Of a DNA stretch of 44,586 bases, positions 15,510 through 24,260 are shown one piece after another. Location: assembly GCA_050180745.1 (NCBI GenBank), contig JBFXDW010000001.1, forward strand, positions 1-44,586, in the 5' to 3' direction. The notes below the pieces were generated by a model that had not been told where the DNA came from, searched no databases, and saw nothing but the letters and a program-made list of their open reading frames with translations. The position numbers were made by a program, and so were the translations under genes. Position 1 is the stretch's first letter. Each line of letters begins with the position of its first letter. The stretch comes from JBFXDW01 sp050180745 (GTDB lineage: Bacteria; Pseudomonadota; Alphaproteobacteria; UBA9219).

Positions 15510-17444
15510 TTAAACATAGCCACTCCTAATGATACGTCTGGTTCGTGGTTGCAGGCTATTGATTACCCTTTCTTCATGAACCTGTGGCTTTTGAACGCTC
15601 TCTTCAAACTTTCTCCAGCGACCATCTGAAAAACGGTCGATACCGAGAGTCCAAGCAGCGGCGCGCGCGTAGACGCGGCAATCCAATGCCTCATTGCGTT
15701 CACGTAACTTTTGCCATTCCACTCGACTGAAGCCGCGTTTATTTTTTATTGTGACAAGCTGTTCGGCGGTCAGCTGTTTAATCCATTCCGTTTCGATGCC
15801 TTCCGGCAGATGAATTGTGCCAGACGGAAAGACTACGCCTTCCTGAAGCTCTTCCTTGGTCGGACGGGCAAGGCGCAAGAAACGATAAGTTTCTGTCTTG
15901 AAAGTTGATACGGCCACCGTCCAAAGTTTCGCACCGCGCCGAATTTTGCGTCCGCTTTCGTTCGCATCCACATAAGTGGGGCCAGAGACAGGGCTTGCTC
16001 GGTTAAATTTGTCTGAGCCTCTGACGGCGATGACTTGCATTGATCCCATGCGTCGTGTCCACGCGTAAACGGTCGGCCCTTCAAAACCAGCGTCTATGGC
16101 TAACTTTGCAATAGGCAACCGCGTGCCGTTTTCATGCGACCACGTCTTTGACAGAAGCTCTGTAAGCGTTTGCCATGCCGCTTGATCGTCTGGCCCGCCA
16201 GGAATGACGATATGTTCGACAAGCCAACTTTCAAGACCGCGTCCCCATGCCCAGATATCAATCTCGATACGATCCTTCTGAACATCGGCCCCTGCCGTCA
16301 GGAATAATCCGTCAGCAGGAATTGTTCCGATCCGATAAGGTTCACACCTATCTGAGAGTATCTGCCAATCAGGCGCTTCGCCGCTTTCGATCCATGTCTC
16401 ACCAAGGACGCTGTTCTTAAATCCTTTCAAGGCTTCATCCTTTCCTTGAGCCGCTTCCCAATCACGGGCGATGCGTTCCCAACTGAGCCAGCCATAAGGC
16501 GAATACAAACTTGATAAATGAAATCCGATGGTCAGCGGATCATTGCTTTGCCGTGAAGCACGCCATTCGCCGTGTGCCAGCATCACCGTTTTGTGATGTT
16601 CTTTGATCCGTCCTTCACAATGTTCGCAATGATAAGCGACCGTTTCCGGTCTTCCTTTTTCCCAGCGCAGGCGTTCGAAACGCAGAACCTGTTTGTGCCC
16701 GCAAAAGGGACAAGGCACATAATATTTGCGTTGATCGCTGGCCTCGTACTCGCTTTCAATACGAGAGAAGCCTTTTATTGTTGGCGTAGAACATAAGAAA
16801 AGCTTACGTCGCCATGCGAAGGTGCGTGTTCGCGCTTCGGCTAAAAGGACGGGATCACCTTCTTCACCAGCGCTTGCTGGGTAAGCGTCGATTTCATCCA
16901 GAAATAGATACCGTACAGGCATAGAACGAAGACCGACCGCGCTGTTTGCGCCAGTCATGACGAGAATCCCGCCTGGGAATTCCTTGCTGAGGACGGTATT
17001 GCCACTATCGCGTGCCCGTGCGGGGGCAACGCGTGCCCGCAATACGGGGCATTCCTCGATCATCGGATCAATACGCTGCTGACTGGAACGCCGAGCCATC
17101 TCAACGGTTGGATTCACCATCATAGTCGGCCCAGCCGCGTGATGGATGATGTAACCAATCCAGTTGTTTCCGAACTCAGTTCCTCCGAGTTGTGCTCCTT
17201 TCATCAGAACGATACGCTGATAAGGCGAAGACGGAGACAGCGCGTCCATAATCTCGCGCCCGTAAGGGGTTCGAGCGGTTCGCCACGGGCCTGCTTCGTT
17301 TGCTCCACGCGGTGACAAAATGCGGTACTCGTCTGACCACGTTGCAACCGTGTGATCTGGATCCGGTCTAATGCCGTCCGCCCAATTGCTCATGATCTCA
17401 TCGGCCCCATCAAATGAGGCAATGATTTCTTCAACTGTGATCAT
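15510..17444 (-). CDS. Terminase large subunit (gpA family)
   Basis: A 644-residue protein of lambda gpA length. It carries the ATPase Walker A-like KGAQLGGTE (residues about 81-89), the Walker B LFLDEIDAYP (about 178-187), a CPFCGHKQ...CEHCEGR zinc-ribbon segment and a C-terminal nuclease region including AIDAGFEGPTVYAW. It powers DNA packaging and cuts the concatemer at cos or pac sites. It overlaps the small subunit by 4 bases (ATGA). The 3' end converges on the opposite-strand accessory gene. Confidence 0.95.
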   Translation of the reverse strand: MITVEEIIASFDGADEIMSNWADGIRPDPDHTVATWSDEYRILSPRGANEAGPWRTARTPYGREIMDALSPSSPYQRIVLMKGAQLGGTEFGNNWIGYIIHHAAGPTMMVNPTVEMARRSSQQRIDPMIEECPVLRARVAPARARDSGNTVLSKEFPGGILVMTGANSAVGLRSMPVRYLFLDEIDAYPASAGEEGDPVLLAEARTRTFAWRRKLFLCSTPTIKGFSRIESEYEASDQRKYYVPCPFCGHKQVLRFERLRWEKGRPETVAYHCEHCEGRIKEHHKTVMLAHGEWRASRQSNDPLTIGFHLSSLYSPYGWLSWERIARDWEAAQGKDEALKGFKNSVLGETWIESGEAPDWQILSDRCEPYRIGTIPADGLFLTAGADVQKDRIEIDIWAWGRGLESWLVEHIVIPGGPDDQAAWQTLTELLSKTWSHENGTRLPIAKLAIDAGFEGPTVYAWTRRMGSMQVIAVRGSDKFNRASPVSGPTYVDANESGRKIRRGAKLWTVAVSTFKTETYRFLRLARPTKEELQEGVVFPSGTIHLPEGIETEWIKQLTAEQLVTIKNKRGFSRVEWQKLRERNEALDCRVYARAAAWTLGIDRFSDGRWRKFEESVQKPQVHEERVINSLQPRTRRIIRSGYV

Positions 17445-17980
17445 GAGCGTAAATTGATTTTAATCTCTGCAAGTTGTTCCAAATGTTCACGCACAAGCTT
17501 TTCGAGTGCTGTTTGAACGGTGTGCGTATCCGCACCGATCTCTGCCGCGAACGTCGCCGCGACACGCGTGGGCCACATTTGCCATGCATCCCGTTCCTGC
17601 CGCGCCAACTGATAAACAAGAGATGTCGCTTGTGTCCGGTCGACTAATTCGCCCTTGAGCTTTTGAACACGCAGCTTTCGCTCTTGCGCTTTCAGAACTT
17701 CATTCGCCGTACGGGCCTGAACGAAATTGGTGTTTCCCCCTGCGGAGACGTGACCGCTTTCTTGCAACGTTTCTTGCACTGATTGTAATGCTGCCTTTGG
17801 AACGGGCTTCTTTTCTCGCACTTGGGATGGATCGGTGTTGTCCTTTAAGGATGCAAGTGCTTTGTCGGAGTCAATACTTCCATCCGCTTCAAGCGTGATC
17901 CGCCCTGAAGCGATTGCTTTTTGCACTGCGCCTCGGCTTTTGCCCCACAAGGCGGCGAATTCTCGTTGACTGACTCCCAT
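17441..17980 (-). CDS. Terminase small subunit (Nu1-like)
   Basis: A 179-residue protein. Residues 3-25 form a winged-HTH-like DNA-binding segment (SQREFAALWGKSRGAVQKAIASG). After a Gln/Thr-rich linker, residues about 95-130 form a long charged helix (QERKLRVQKLKGELVDRTQATSL) characteristic of the Nu1/DUF1441-type small terminases. It recognises the packaging site and recruits the large subunit. It is the first gene of the late operon, so the late promoter should lie upstream in 17981-18182. The packaging site may also lie there, though none is recognised. Confidence 0.88.
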   Translation of the reverse strand: MGVSQREFAALWGKSRGAVQKAIASGRITLEADGSIDSDKALASLKDNTDPSQVREKKPVPKAALQSVQETLQESGHVSAGGNTNFVQARTANEVLKAQERKLRVQKLKGELVDRTQATSLVYQLARQERDAWQMWPTRVAATFAAEIGADTHTVQTALEKLVREHLEQLAEIKINLRS

Positions 17981-18182
17981 AGATCATGTTCCTGCGCTCC
18001 AGCATCGTCTCCTGACGATCATTAAATGATCGAGATTGGCCTAGAAAAGCCATCTGATTGCTCCTTATCTACTTGATAAATGCTGCGAATGAAGCGTTCA
18101 TGTCATTCATTGCAGTCGCGGTTGCGCGTAGCGCAGAGCAGTCGCAATAAAATAGTGACAACAATTTTTAAGGAGATCGATT
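17981..18182. promoter_or_regulatory. Divergent intergenic region: late operon and DUF3489 promoters
   Basis: About 200 bases between divergent genes must hold the late-operon promoter leftward and the DUF3489 promoter rightward. Visible items are a GCGCGTAGCGC palindrome near 18125-18135 and an AAGGAG ribosome site for the rightward gene. No clear consensus -35/-10 pair is evident for either direction; cos or pac could also be here. Confidence 0.45.
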
Positions 18183-18605
18183 ATGTCGAAAAAACCAAGC
18201 AAAACGGGTGCAAAAACGCCCTCCAAAGTCGTAAAACGGCCTGCCAAAAACCTCGTCAAAACGAAAGCCCAAAGCAACGGCAAGCCAACCAATGACGCAG
18301 CCCTTTCTGTGCCCATGCAAGCGGGTCTTGCAGCCGTTGAAGCGATGCCGGGGACCAAGACCCCCAGAGAAGGGAGTAAACTCGCAAAGCTTGTCGAAAT
18401 GTTGGAGCGTCCCGAAGGAGCGACCATTGAACAAATTATTGAAGCCACCGAATGGAAGCCGCACACTGCGCGCGCTGCAATTTCGCACACGCTAGGCAAA
18501 AAACGTGGTTACCAAATCGTTTCCGAAAGACCCGTAAAAGGGCACTCTGTTGTGACAAACGCACCTGAATACGGTCAGCGCATTTACAAAATTATTAAAG
18601 ACTAA
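18183..18605 (+). CDS. DUF3489 family protein
   Basis: A 140-residue protein. The first 65 residues are lysine-, proline- and alanine-rich and probably disordered. The conserved part starts near residue 55 with MPGTKTPREGSKLAKLVEMLERPEGATIEQIIEATEWKPHTARAAISHTLGKKRGY, the DUF3489 winged-helix-like core that may bind DNA. The family is very common in alphaproteobacterial chromosomes and prophages, but its function is unknown. It has a strong AAGGAG ribosome site and is followed by a hairpin. Confidence 0.88.
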   Translation: MSKKPSKTGAKTPSKVVKRPAKNLVKTKAQSNGKPTNDAALSVPMQAGLAAVEAMPGTKTPREGSKLAKLVEMLERPEGATIEQIIEATEWKPHTARAAISHTLGKKRGYQIVSERPVKGHSVVTNAPEYGQRIYKIIKD

Positions 18606-18620
18606 CCCATCATTTTATCC

Positions 18621-18657
18621 AAGCAATGGTTGATTATTTAACAATCAATCATTGCTT
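18621..18657 (+). terminator. Hairpin after the DUF3489 gene
   Basis: A 15-bp stem (AAGCAATGGTTGATT/AATCAATCATTGCTT, one G-T pair) with loop ATTTAAC, 16 bases past the stop. There is no clean T-run, so termination would be weak or the hairpin protects the mRNA 3' end. Confidence 0.55.
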
Positions 18658-18758
18658 ATCTTCGCCATAAAATGAGGTCGAATTGACTTGATAATCAAGC
18701 CCAGAAGAGCGTTAATGTACATGTGATTAGGAACAAAACATTTTTAACGGAGGCTATT

Positions 18759-19295
18759 ATGAGAAATTACAAACCACTTCCAACAGCCAATAAAGCATGG
18801 GGTTTCTGGGGTACTTGCGAACATGCGGGTTACAATACACAAATGGCATGGGATGCCATGAGTGAACATATTGTTGAACGCTACGATCTAACCCCAGAAC
18901 ATACACGCGACTTGCTTGACTCGAAATTCGGTCGGCATCTTGTTGACGAACTATCCTTTATCGAAGGCGGCCCCGTCAGCAAGAAAGCGATTGTCGATCA
19001 CATAACAAAACTTTTAAAGGACAGAAAATGGTGTCTCTATTTTGGTGATGCAATTAACGCAACAGGCACATCGCCCGAATACAATGCAGCAAGAGAAGCT
19101 CAAGCGGATCGCTATTACACCGCCAAAGAAAAACTCACCAAACAACTAACAAGCATGGCTAACCGCGTGCACGCTCCTGTCAACGCTGGGCGCAAAATGC
19201 CAAAAGACTTAACCTCGCAAGATATAAAAACCATCAAGACGGCTTACGCTAAAATCATCGAAGCCAGCGATATCCTAGAAATCATCGATGTCTAA
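18759..19295 (+). CDS. Hypothetical protein
   Basis: A 178-residue protein from the ATG at 18759, which has GGAGG upstream (an earlier ATG at 18723 is in frame but lacks a ribosome site). The sequence starts RNYKPLPTANKAWGFWGTCEH, contains an aromatic-rich YFGDAINATGTSPEYN segment and ends in a helical lysine-rich tail. It is not recognised. No membrane segment or known motif is visible. It is the second gene rightward from the DUF3489 promoter region and converges on the STAS/ATPase cassette. A role in accessory phage functions is possible. Confidence 0.65.
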   Translation: MRNYKPLPTANKAWGFWGTCEHAGYNTQMAWDAMSEHIVERYDLTPEHTRDLLDSKFGRHLVDELSFIEGGPVSKKAIVDHITKLLKDRKWCLYFGDAINATGTSPEYNAAREAQADRYYTAKEKLTKQLTSMANRVHAPVNAGRKMPKDLTSQDIKTIKTAYAKIIEASDILEIIDV

Positions 19296-19319
19296 AATCC
19301 ATATATAGATCTGCTTATT

Positions 19320-19814
19320 TTACTTTTTCCATAGCCGTTTTTTTAATAAAACAAATGTCTTTTTTATGGGAACGGGAGTATAACTTTTTTCAATAGCTGT
19401 TTGAAGATGAAGCAACTTTTTATATATCAAATCAGCCTTTTCCGTATCAGAACATCGTTCACTTGAAAAGAAATCTTCTCTAGTAGCTATTTGCCTAATA
19501 TCTTTAACTCTCCAAAGAACATGCTCTTTTGTTCCACAAAAAAATATACTACTTCGAGATAAATCGTTCAACTTATGAGAAAGACTCCCAAGCAATCGGA
19601 TTATTCTATGACATTGAGACTGTAAATCTTCACTAGGAATGTCCGCTGCTGATTTGCACCAAAAATCACATGCTTGTTCTTTAATCTCATCTGACAACTT
19701 ACAAGCATCAGAGACACAACTTTTTGCTTTACCGTTATAATGCCCTATACAATAGGTTACAGCGGAAGGAATAAATGGCCAAGCCAGCTTCACTATGTCT
19801 TCAAGTTCCAACAA
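19320..19814 (-). CDS. Hypothetical protein with N-terminal hydrophobic segment, third gene of the STAS/GHKL cassette
   Basis: A 164-residue protein starting at a TTG with GGAG eight bases upstream. Residues 7-24 (IVKLAWPFIPSAVTYCIG) are a plausible membrane anchor or hydrophobic helix. The rest is helical and cysteine- and serine-containing, with a basic C-terminus (KKTFVLLKKRLWKK). No recognised domain. It begins 2 bases after the DUF4325 stop and is probably its co-transcribed partner. Base composition is AT-rich, like the two genes before it. Whether it is an effector at the membrane is inference. Confidence 0.7.
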   Translation of the reverse strand: MLELEDIVKLAWPFIPSAVTYCIGHYNGKAKSCVSDACKLSDEIKEQACDFWCKSAADIPSEDLQSQCHRIIRLLGSLSHKLNDLSRSSIFFCGTKEHVLWRVKDIRQIATREDFFSSERCSDTEKADLIYKKLLHLQTAIEKSYTPVPIKKTFVLLKKRLWKK

Positions 19815-19816
19815 AG

Positions 19817-20128
19817 CTACTCCGGATTTGCTTGATGAATATATTCAAGAATTTCTTTCTTAAGCTCCTCATCATCACTAACCAAAACAATTTTAGACAA
19901 CAAGTCTTCCGCAGATAGGCCCTCTACTCTAATCAAGCCACCGAAGGCCTCTTCTAAAAATGAAGAGCCATAGCCTTCTGTCCCATCCAATTCTATTTCA
20001 ACAGAACTCCCCTTTTGAATTGCAGGCAATAACATCTCTGTTCTAAATGCTTGACCACTGCGAGGCCCTTCATTTGTGTATCTTCCTGCAGGAAAAGGAG
20101 AGAAATCCTTTGCTATGTTAATCTTCAT
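19817..20128 (-). CDS. DUF4325 STAS-like protein
   Basis: A 103-residue protein from the ATG at 20128, which shares one base with the ATPase stop (TGATG); an in-frame ATG at 20191 lies inside the ATPase gene and is less likely. The core VEIELDGTEGYGSSFLEEAFGGLIR (residues about 43-67) is the DUF4325 STAS-like signature, with the Ser-Ser-Phe-x-x-E-A-F-G motif at the position used by anti-anti-sigma factors for phosphorylation or contact. It follows directly after a GHKL ATPase, so a partner-switch pair is likely. Confidence 0.82.
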   Translation of the reverse strand: MKINIAKDFSPFPAGRYTNEGPRSGQAFRTEMLLPAIQKGSSVEIELDGTEGYGSSFLEEAFGGLIRVEGLSAEDLLSKIVLVSDDEELKKEILEYIHQANPE

Positions 20129-21243
20129 CACGCCACCGCCTTTTCTGGATCTTGTTTTATGGCTTCTACAGCAGACAACAAGAACCTCCATTCAATTATA
20201 GTCCCAGGCAGTACGCCCTTCAAACCTTGTATTTTCTCTTCAGTACTGTGTGCATACTCATACATTCCTCCTGAACTATATACCCTCATACACGAAGAAG
20301 GGTTAGCGTTAATAATTTCTTTCATTCCTGGCATTCCCTTGCCTCTATATCCTTTTTTAGTTTGGGTTCTCTTAATTTCCATGGCCGCTTTAATCATTTT
20401 AGCATCATCGTTAACTGGCATCCTTACCATAGAAAGTAATTCTCTGAGATATTCTAAACTATATTTCCTTGGCAAGGCCTTAGGAATACCAATCCCAAGA
20501 TCACAAAAAGAAATTGTTAGCTCTTTTGTTGTCCAATCATAAGCACCAAACATCCACCAACAACCAAACCCCAGCTTGTGCTTTTGTAACGGATAGGCAT
20601 GCTGGAAAGAATTTGTCATTGCTTCTGAAATAGCCTTATAAAGTTTTTTCATGTCAGAAATAGGACCAAATGTTTCAACAATTTTTTCTCTGAATGGACC
20701 ATATGGTGACGCATCAACATTATTCCCAGAGCAAAATCTTAAGAACTCTTTTGTAGGCTCCGCTTTCTCTGAATATGACGGTGGATTCTTAACATTCATA
20801 AGATCAAAAAGCCCCATATCATTTAACAGATGCCTCATCATAGGATCCCATTGTGTTTGATCATGAAGAGTTATTTGCTGGTGAGATTTCTTACTCCAAC
20901 AATATAAAACAGAAGCCAACATAAGTGCGGCTGCTGGACTAATAGATTTTAATTCACTAAAATCCAAACGAATTTTAGTTCCCTTATTCTGTAAATAGAA
21001 ATGAAGTCCATTGATAAAATCTATTGTTTCTGCTTGATTATGATCCAAACAAATAACACTTGGGACTGTTATTATTTTAATCGGAATATGTCTAGACTTC
21101 CGCCGTGAAAGACGTTTACTGTATTCTCCATCAATATCGTGTTTCCTGCGCACTTTTAGCGCACACCGATAGGCATGCTTCCTTTGACGACGCAACAACA
21201 ATTTGCGTAGCGCAGCTTTTTTCTTAGGTTTTATTCGTTTCAT
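20128..21243 (-). CDS. GHKL-type ATPase with an N-terminal STAS-like region
   Basis: A 371-residue protein. The first 50 residues are very basic. Residues 56-120 resemble a STAS/MlaB strand-helix fold (IRLDFSELKSISPAAALMLAS). Residues 195-355 are a histidine-kinase-like ATPase: N-box AISEAMTNSFQHAY (E207, N211), G1 box FCDLGIGIP (D248, G250, G252) and G2 box KKGYRGKGMPG (297-306). No dimerisation/His phosphoacceptor domain is seen, so it is not a classical sensor kinase; it resembles an anti-sigma-type ATPase. With DUF4325 and the small protein it forms a three-gene minus-strand cassette, AT-rich relative to the phage genes. It starts 76 bases from the methyltransferase gene. Confidence 0.85.
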   Translation of the reverse strand: MKRIKPKKKAALRKLLLRRQRKHAYRCALKVRRKHDIDGEYSKRLSRRKSRHIPIKIITVPSVICLDHNQAETIDFINGLHFYLQNKGTKIRLDFSELKSISPAAALMLASVLYCWSKKSHQQITLHDQTQWDPMMRHLLNDMGLFDLMNVKNPPSYSEKAEPTKEFLRFCSGNNVDASPYGPFREKIVETFGPISDMKKLYKAISEAMTNSFQHAYPLQKHKLGFGCWWMFGAYDWTTKELTISFCDLGIGIPKALPRKYSLEYLRELLSMVRMPVNDDAKMIKAAMEIKRTQTKKGYRGKGMPGMKEIINANPSSCMRVYSSGGMYEYAHSTEEKIQGLKGVLPGTIIEWRFLLSAVEAIKQDPEKAVA

Positions 21244-21319
21244 AGCTAAAAAGAGAATCAGTAGTTACATCGGTAAGATTAACCGTCCTCTGCTAATCCA
21301 CAAAACAAAAACGTTACTT

Positions 21320-22537
21320 TTACACGTTCTTTATAGCTTTTTGACCTGTAAACTCTTCCCAACGTTGGACGATAACATCGCAATATTTTGGATCCAATTC
21401 GATAAGCCGCGCCTGACGACCTGATTTCTCACAAGCGATCATCGTGCTGCCAGATCCGCCAAAACAATCAAGAACGATGTCACGGCTCTTACTGCTATTA
21501 CGAATAGCGCGCTCAACCAATTCAACAGGTTTCATCGTCGGATGCAAATCATTCTTCGTTGGCTTGTTAACAAACCAAACATCCCCCTGATCGCGCGCGC
21601 CGCACCAGAAATGATCCGTCCCTTGTTTCCATCCATAGAGGATAGGCTCGTACTGACGCTGGTAATCTGAGCGACCAAGTGTGAAGGTATTCTTCGCCCA
21701 GATCACAAATGTTGACCATTTGCCGCCTGCTGCAACAAAAACTTTTTGCAAGGTGTGAAGTTCGCTAGATGACATGCAAACATAAATCGCGCCTTTGCAA
21801 ACGGTCAGCATGTTAACGCAAGCGTCGTAGAGAAAGGTTTCAAACCCATCCCCTAAATTGTCATTCATGATGCGGCGGTCATTACCGCGCATCTTGTCCT
21901 TGGCGGCGTTGCCATAATCTACATTGTATGGCGGATCCGTAAACACCATATCAGCCAACGCCCCGTCCAACACGCGTTCAACATTTTCAAGAACGGTACT
22001 GTCTCCGCATAGCAGACGATGCTTGCCAAGAAGATACATATCTCCAAGTTTTGTCTTTGGTTCTATTGGTGCTTCGGGCACGACATCATCATCCGTCTGG
22101 CCTTCACCGAACCCGACATCTTCAAGTGCTTTTGCCAACTCTTCTTCACTGAAACCTGTCTTTTCCAGATCATAATCAAGTGCCATAAGATCTCGAAACT
22201 CAAGTTCAAGATATTCGTCATCCCATTCTGCCCAAGCCGCAGAGCGGTTCGCTATCAGCCGAAAGGCTTTAACTTGAGCTTCTGTAAGATCGTCTGCAAG
22301 AGCCACTGGTACGGTTTCCATACCCAGTTTTTGAGCGGCTTTAAGTCGCAGATGCCCATCAACTATCGATCCATCTGAACGAGCAACAATGGGGATGCGA
22401 AACCCAAATTCATGTATTGCGGCAACCATCTTGTCAATTACATGATCGTTTTTGCGCGGGTTCCTTGCATAGGGAATGAGTTTGTCGATAGGCCAAAGCT
22501 CAATATGATCCGCAATATTAAGTTCCAAAGAGGTCAT
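21320..22537 (-). CDS. ParB-domain DNA adenine/cytosine-N4 methyltransferase (beta class)
   Basis: A 405-residue protein from the ATG at 22537, overlapping the upstream dcm-like stop by 4 bases. An N-terminal ParB/sulfiredoxin-like domain (residues about 10-90) has LIPYARNPRKND and SIVDGHLRLKAA. The methyltransferase part follows, with motif IV TDPPYNVDYG, and the order of motifs ends with the AdoMet motif I FGGSGST near the C-terminus. The catalytic motif before the AdoMet motif places it in the beta group that modifies N6 of adenine or N4 of cytosine. No cognate nuclease lies beside it, so it is probably a stand-alone protective methylase, perhaps shielding phage DNA from host restriction. 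Confidence 0.9.
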   Translation of the reverse strand: MTSLELNIADHIELWPIDKLIPYARNPRKNDHVIDKMVAAIHEFGFRIPIVARSDGSIVDGHLRLKAAQKLGMETVPVALADDLTEAQVKAFRLIANRSAAWAEWDDEYLELEFRDLMALDYDLEKTGFSEEELAKALEDVGFGEGQTDDDVVPEAPIEPKTKLGDMYLLGKHRLLCGDSTVLENVERVLDGALADMVFTDPPYNVDYGNAAKDKMRGNDRRIMNDNLGDGFETFLYDACVNMLTVCKGAIYVCMSSSELHTLQKVFVAAGGKWSTFVIWAKNTFTLGRSDYQRQYEPILYGWKQGTDHFWCGARDQGDVWFVNKPTKNDLHPTMKPVELVERAIRNSSKSRDIVLDCFGGSGSTMIACEKSGRQARLIELDPKYCDVIVQRWEEFTGQKAIKNV

Positions 22538-23777
22538 TCTGTTCCGTTTTCTGTAATTGCTTGAGTTGCCAAAGTGCAAAACGCATATGCTGCTGCCAAA
22601 GGCACCACGCCGTTTCCACAGGTGCGGAGCCTGTCCACCCGACAGGCCATCCCATCAGCCATTCGACAAATAGAGGGTTTAAGACTGGCTGGAGTTCTTT
22701 CCCATCTGGCGTAGTCGTTTGGTGTTGGAGGCCAGGTTGATACGTCAAGGGATGTGCCATCATTGAAAGATTGACTTGTTTCCCGTTGGCTATCCTTTTC
22801 TGAATGCATGGGTTGGATAGATTTCCCCGTTCCCTGTAGTCCGTTGATTGAGGGGTTGGCCACGCTTTGCTGATCTCGTTCAGGCATGCCCCGTGATCGG
22901 GACTCGTACTGCCTGGCTCCCGCGCTCTTGGCGTTGGCCATTGATTTCGTGCTGCCCTGTAATCTTTTCCGTTTCTCGCCTTTTCCAGATCCTGCTTCGT
23001 GTAAGGAAAACCTTCCGGCTGCATTATTGTTTCGGCAAGGCTCGGCGTGCGAAGGACATTGCGTCCGTCCTTGCGGATCATCTTTTCTGGTGGTCTTGCT
23101 CTTGCGACAAGAGAGTCTGTCGCTGTTGCGGTCGGCCACATCACAGCACTGACTTCCAGTCGCCCCTTGGGGTTCCCATCCAAGATTTCCTTCTGTGATG
23201 CCCCGTTTGCCGAAGACACCCTTGCGGTAGGCCAAGATGAACAATCGTTCGCGTTTGTGCGGCGCACCCACTTCTTCCGCTGTAAACAAGCCCGCCTTAA
23301 CGCGGTAACCCATTCGTTGAAGGTCATCGTGGACTTGTTCGAACCCCAGCCGTAGATGTCCGCCAACATTCTCGAAGAAGCAGATGGGCGGTTTGATCTC
23401 GCGGACGATCCGCGCGACATCCGGCCAGAGGTGGCGCGGGTCTTTGTCTCCCAGTTTTTTTCCCGCAACGCTGAATGGCTGGCATGGATAGCCTCCATGA
23501 AGGATATCCACGAGGCCACGCCACGCTTTGCCTTTGAAGGTTTTAATGTCGTCCCAGACAGGCGCTGGATCCAAGGCCGCATCTTCCATCCGTGCCACGA
23601 GCGTGGACGCTGCGAAGCTTTCCCGCTCAACGTAACAAACAGTTCGGTATCCTGGCAGGGCAAGGTGCAGCCCAAGGTCGAGTCCGCCTGCGCCCGCGCA
23701 GAGCGAGAGTCCGAACAGCGCGCGCCTTTGCTTTGGGCATGCGTCATCGTCTCTGGCGGCAAGTAAAGCCAGACCAT
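22518..23777 (-). other. Long overlapping reading frame inside the dcm-like gene (possible overprinted gene)
   Basis: A 419-codon open frame runs in another frame through the whole cytosine methyltransferase gene. Its C-terminal two thirds have protein-like features: FNEWVTALRRACLQRKKWVRRT, repeated WPTP-type units (WPTATATD, WPTPRAREPG, WPTPQSTDYRERG) and LNPLFVEWLMGWPVGWTGS. Segments like these are annotated in many phage C5-methyltransferase loci. The same nucleotides encode VADRNSDR, MANAKSAG and VANPSING in the methyltransferase frame. It has no ribosome site of its own at its first ATG. Expression is unproven. Confidence 0.4.
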
Positions 23778-23781
23778 CCAA
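22534..23781 (-). CDS. C5-cytosine DNA methyltransferase (phage type)
   Basis: A 415-residue protein. Motif I is LSLCAGAGGLDLGLHLA (about 24-40), motif IV is GGYPCQPFSVAG with the catalytic Cys, motif VI is ENVGGHL, motif VIII is QKR-like HKRERLFILA, and the end is NGVVPLAAAYAFCTLA (motif X). Between motifs VIII and X is a long variable, low-complexity target-recognition region with repeated VADRNSDRL, MANAKSAGA and VANPSINGL. It modifies cytosine C5, probably protecting phage DNA. It is coupled to the adenine methylase downstream. A second long frame overlaps almost the entire gene (22518-23777). Confidence 0.92.
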   Translation of the reverse strand: MDGLALLAARDDDACPKQRRALFGLSLCAGAGGLDLGLHLALPGYRTVCYVERESFAASTLVARMEDAALDPAPVWDDIKTFKGKAWRGLVDILHGGYPCQPFSVAGKKLGDKDPRHLWPDVARIVREIKPPICFFENVGGHLRLGFEQVHDDLQRMGYRVKAGLFTAEEVGAPHKRERLFILAYRKGVFGKRGITEGNLGWEPQGATGSQCCDVADRNSDRLSCRKSKTTRKDDPQGRTQCPSHAEPCRNNNAAGRFSLHEAGSGKGEKRKRLQGSTKSMANAKSAGARQYESRSRGMPERDQQSVANPSINGLQGTGKSIQPMHSEKDSQRETSQSFNDGTSLDVSTWPPTPNDYARWERTPASLKPSICRMADGMACRVDRLRTCGNGVVPLAAAYAFCTLATQAITENGTE

Positions 23782-23797
23782 TGGGTACCTCTAAAGA

Positions 23798-24142
23798 TTA
23801 TTCTTGTTCAGAAAGACGTTTGCGAATTTTGTTTTCAATCGCTTCAACATCAACAAGGATGCTGATTTCATCGCTCATGATGATGCGGGGACATTTGTCC
23901 TGTTTGTATTCGCAAACATCCATGCCAAGAGAAAAAGCATCATCAAGAGAGAAACCTATTGATCGAAGATGGCGACACACGGCGAGATAAACGATCTCAT
24001 CGAATACAAATCTCCGAGCCTTTCCTCGACTTGGGTTGTGGAGCGGTGTAAAAAAATCTCTGGCGACCCACTGGTGCAGTTCATCTCTTGATACGCCGAG
24101 GCAACGGGTCACTTTTTCAATGCCGTAAGTTTTTACGCCCAT
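23798..24142 (-). CDS. MerR-like HTH regulator
   Basis: A 114-residue protein. Residues 5-45 form a MerR-type winged HTH (YGIEKVTRCLGVSRDELHQWVARDFFTP), followed by ARRFVFDEIVYLAVCRHLRSIGFSLDDAFSLG, the typical beta-wing and helix. The short C-terminal part (ILVDVEAIENKIRKRLSEQE) is a possible coiled coil. It starts the methyltransferase operon, 16 bases upstream of the dcm-like gene, and probably controls it through sites in the non-coding stretch upstream. The ligand, if any, is unknown. Confidence 0.78.
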   Translation of the reverse strand: MGVKTYGIEKVTRCLGVSRDELHQWVARDFFTPLHNPSRGKARRFVFDEIVYLAVCRHLRSIGFSLDDAFSLGMDVCEYKQDKCPRIIMSDEISILVDVEAIENKIRKRLSEQE

Positions 24143-24260
24143 ATTTTTCCTTGTCTAAGAAGCCGGATCCCTTTGCCAAGGAATCCACCAAAGGAATCCA
24201 GCTATGATCCATTCGTTAAGTTTTTGTTTCTCTTAAGGAAACGGAAAGCTAACCAACAAA

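Noticed and set aside
1..17980. A gene transfer agent instead of a prophage
   Set aside because: Tail tip genes resemble GTA genes, but the head is lambda-like and the window has repressor, integrase, replication and recombination genes, so it is a prophage.
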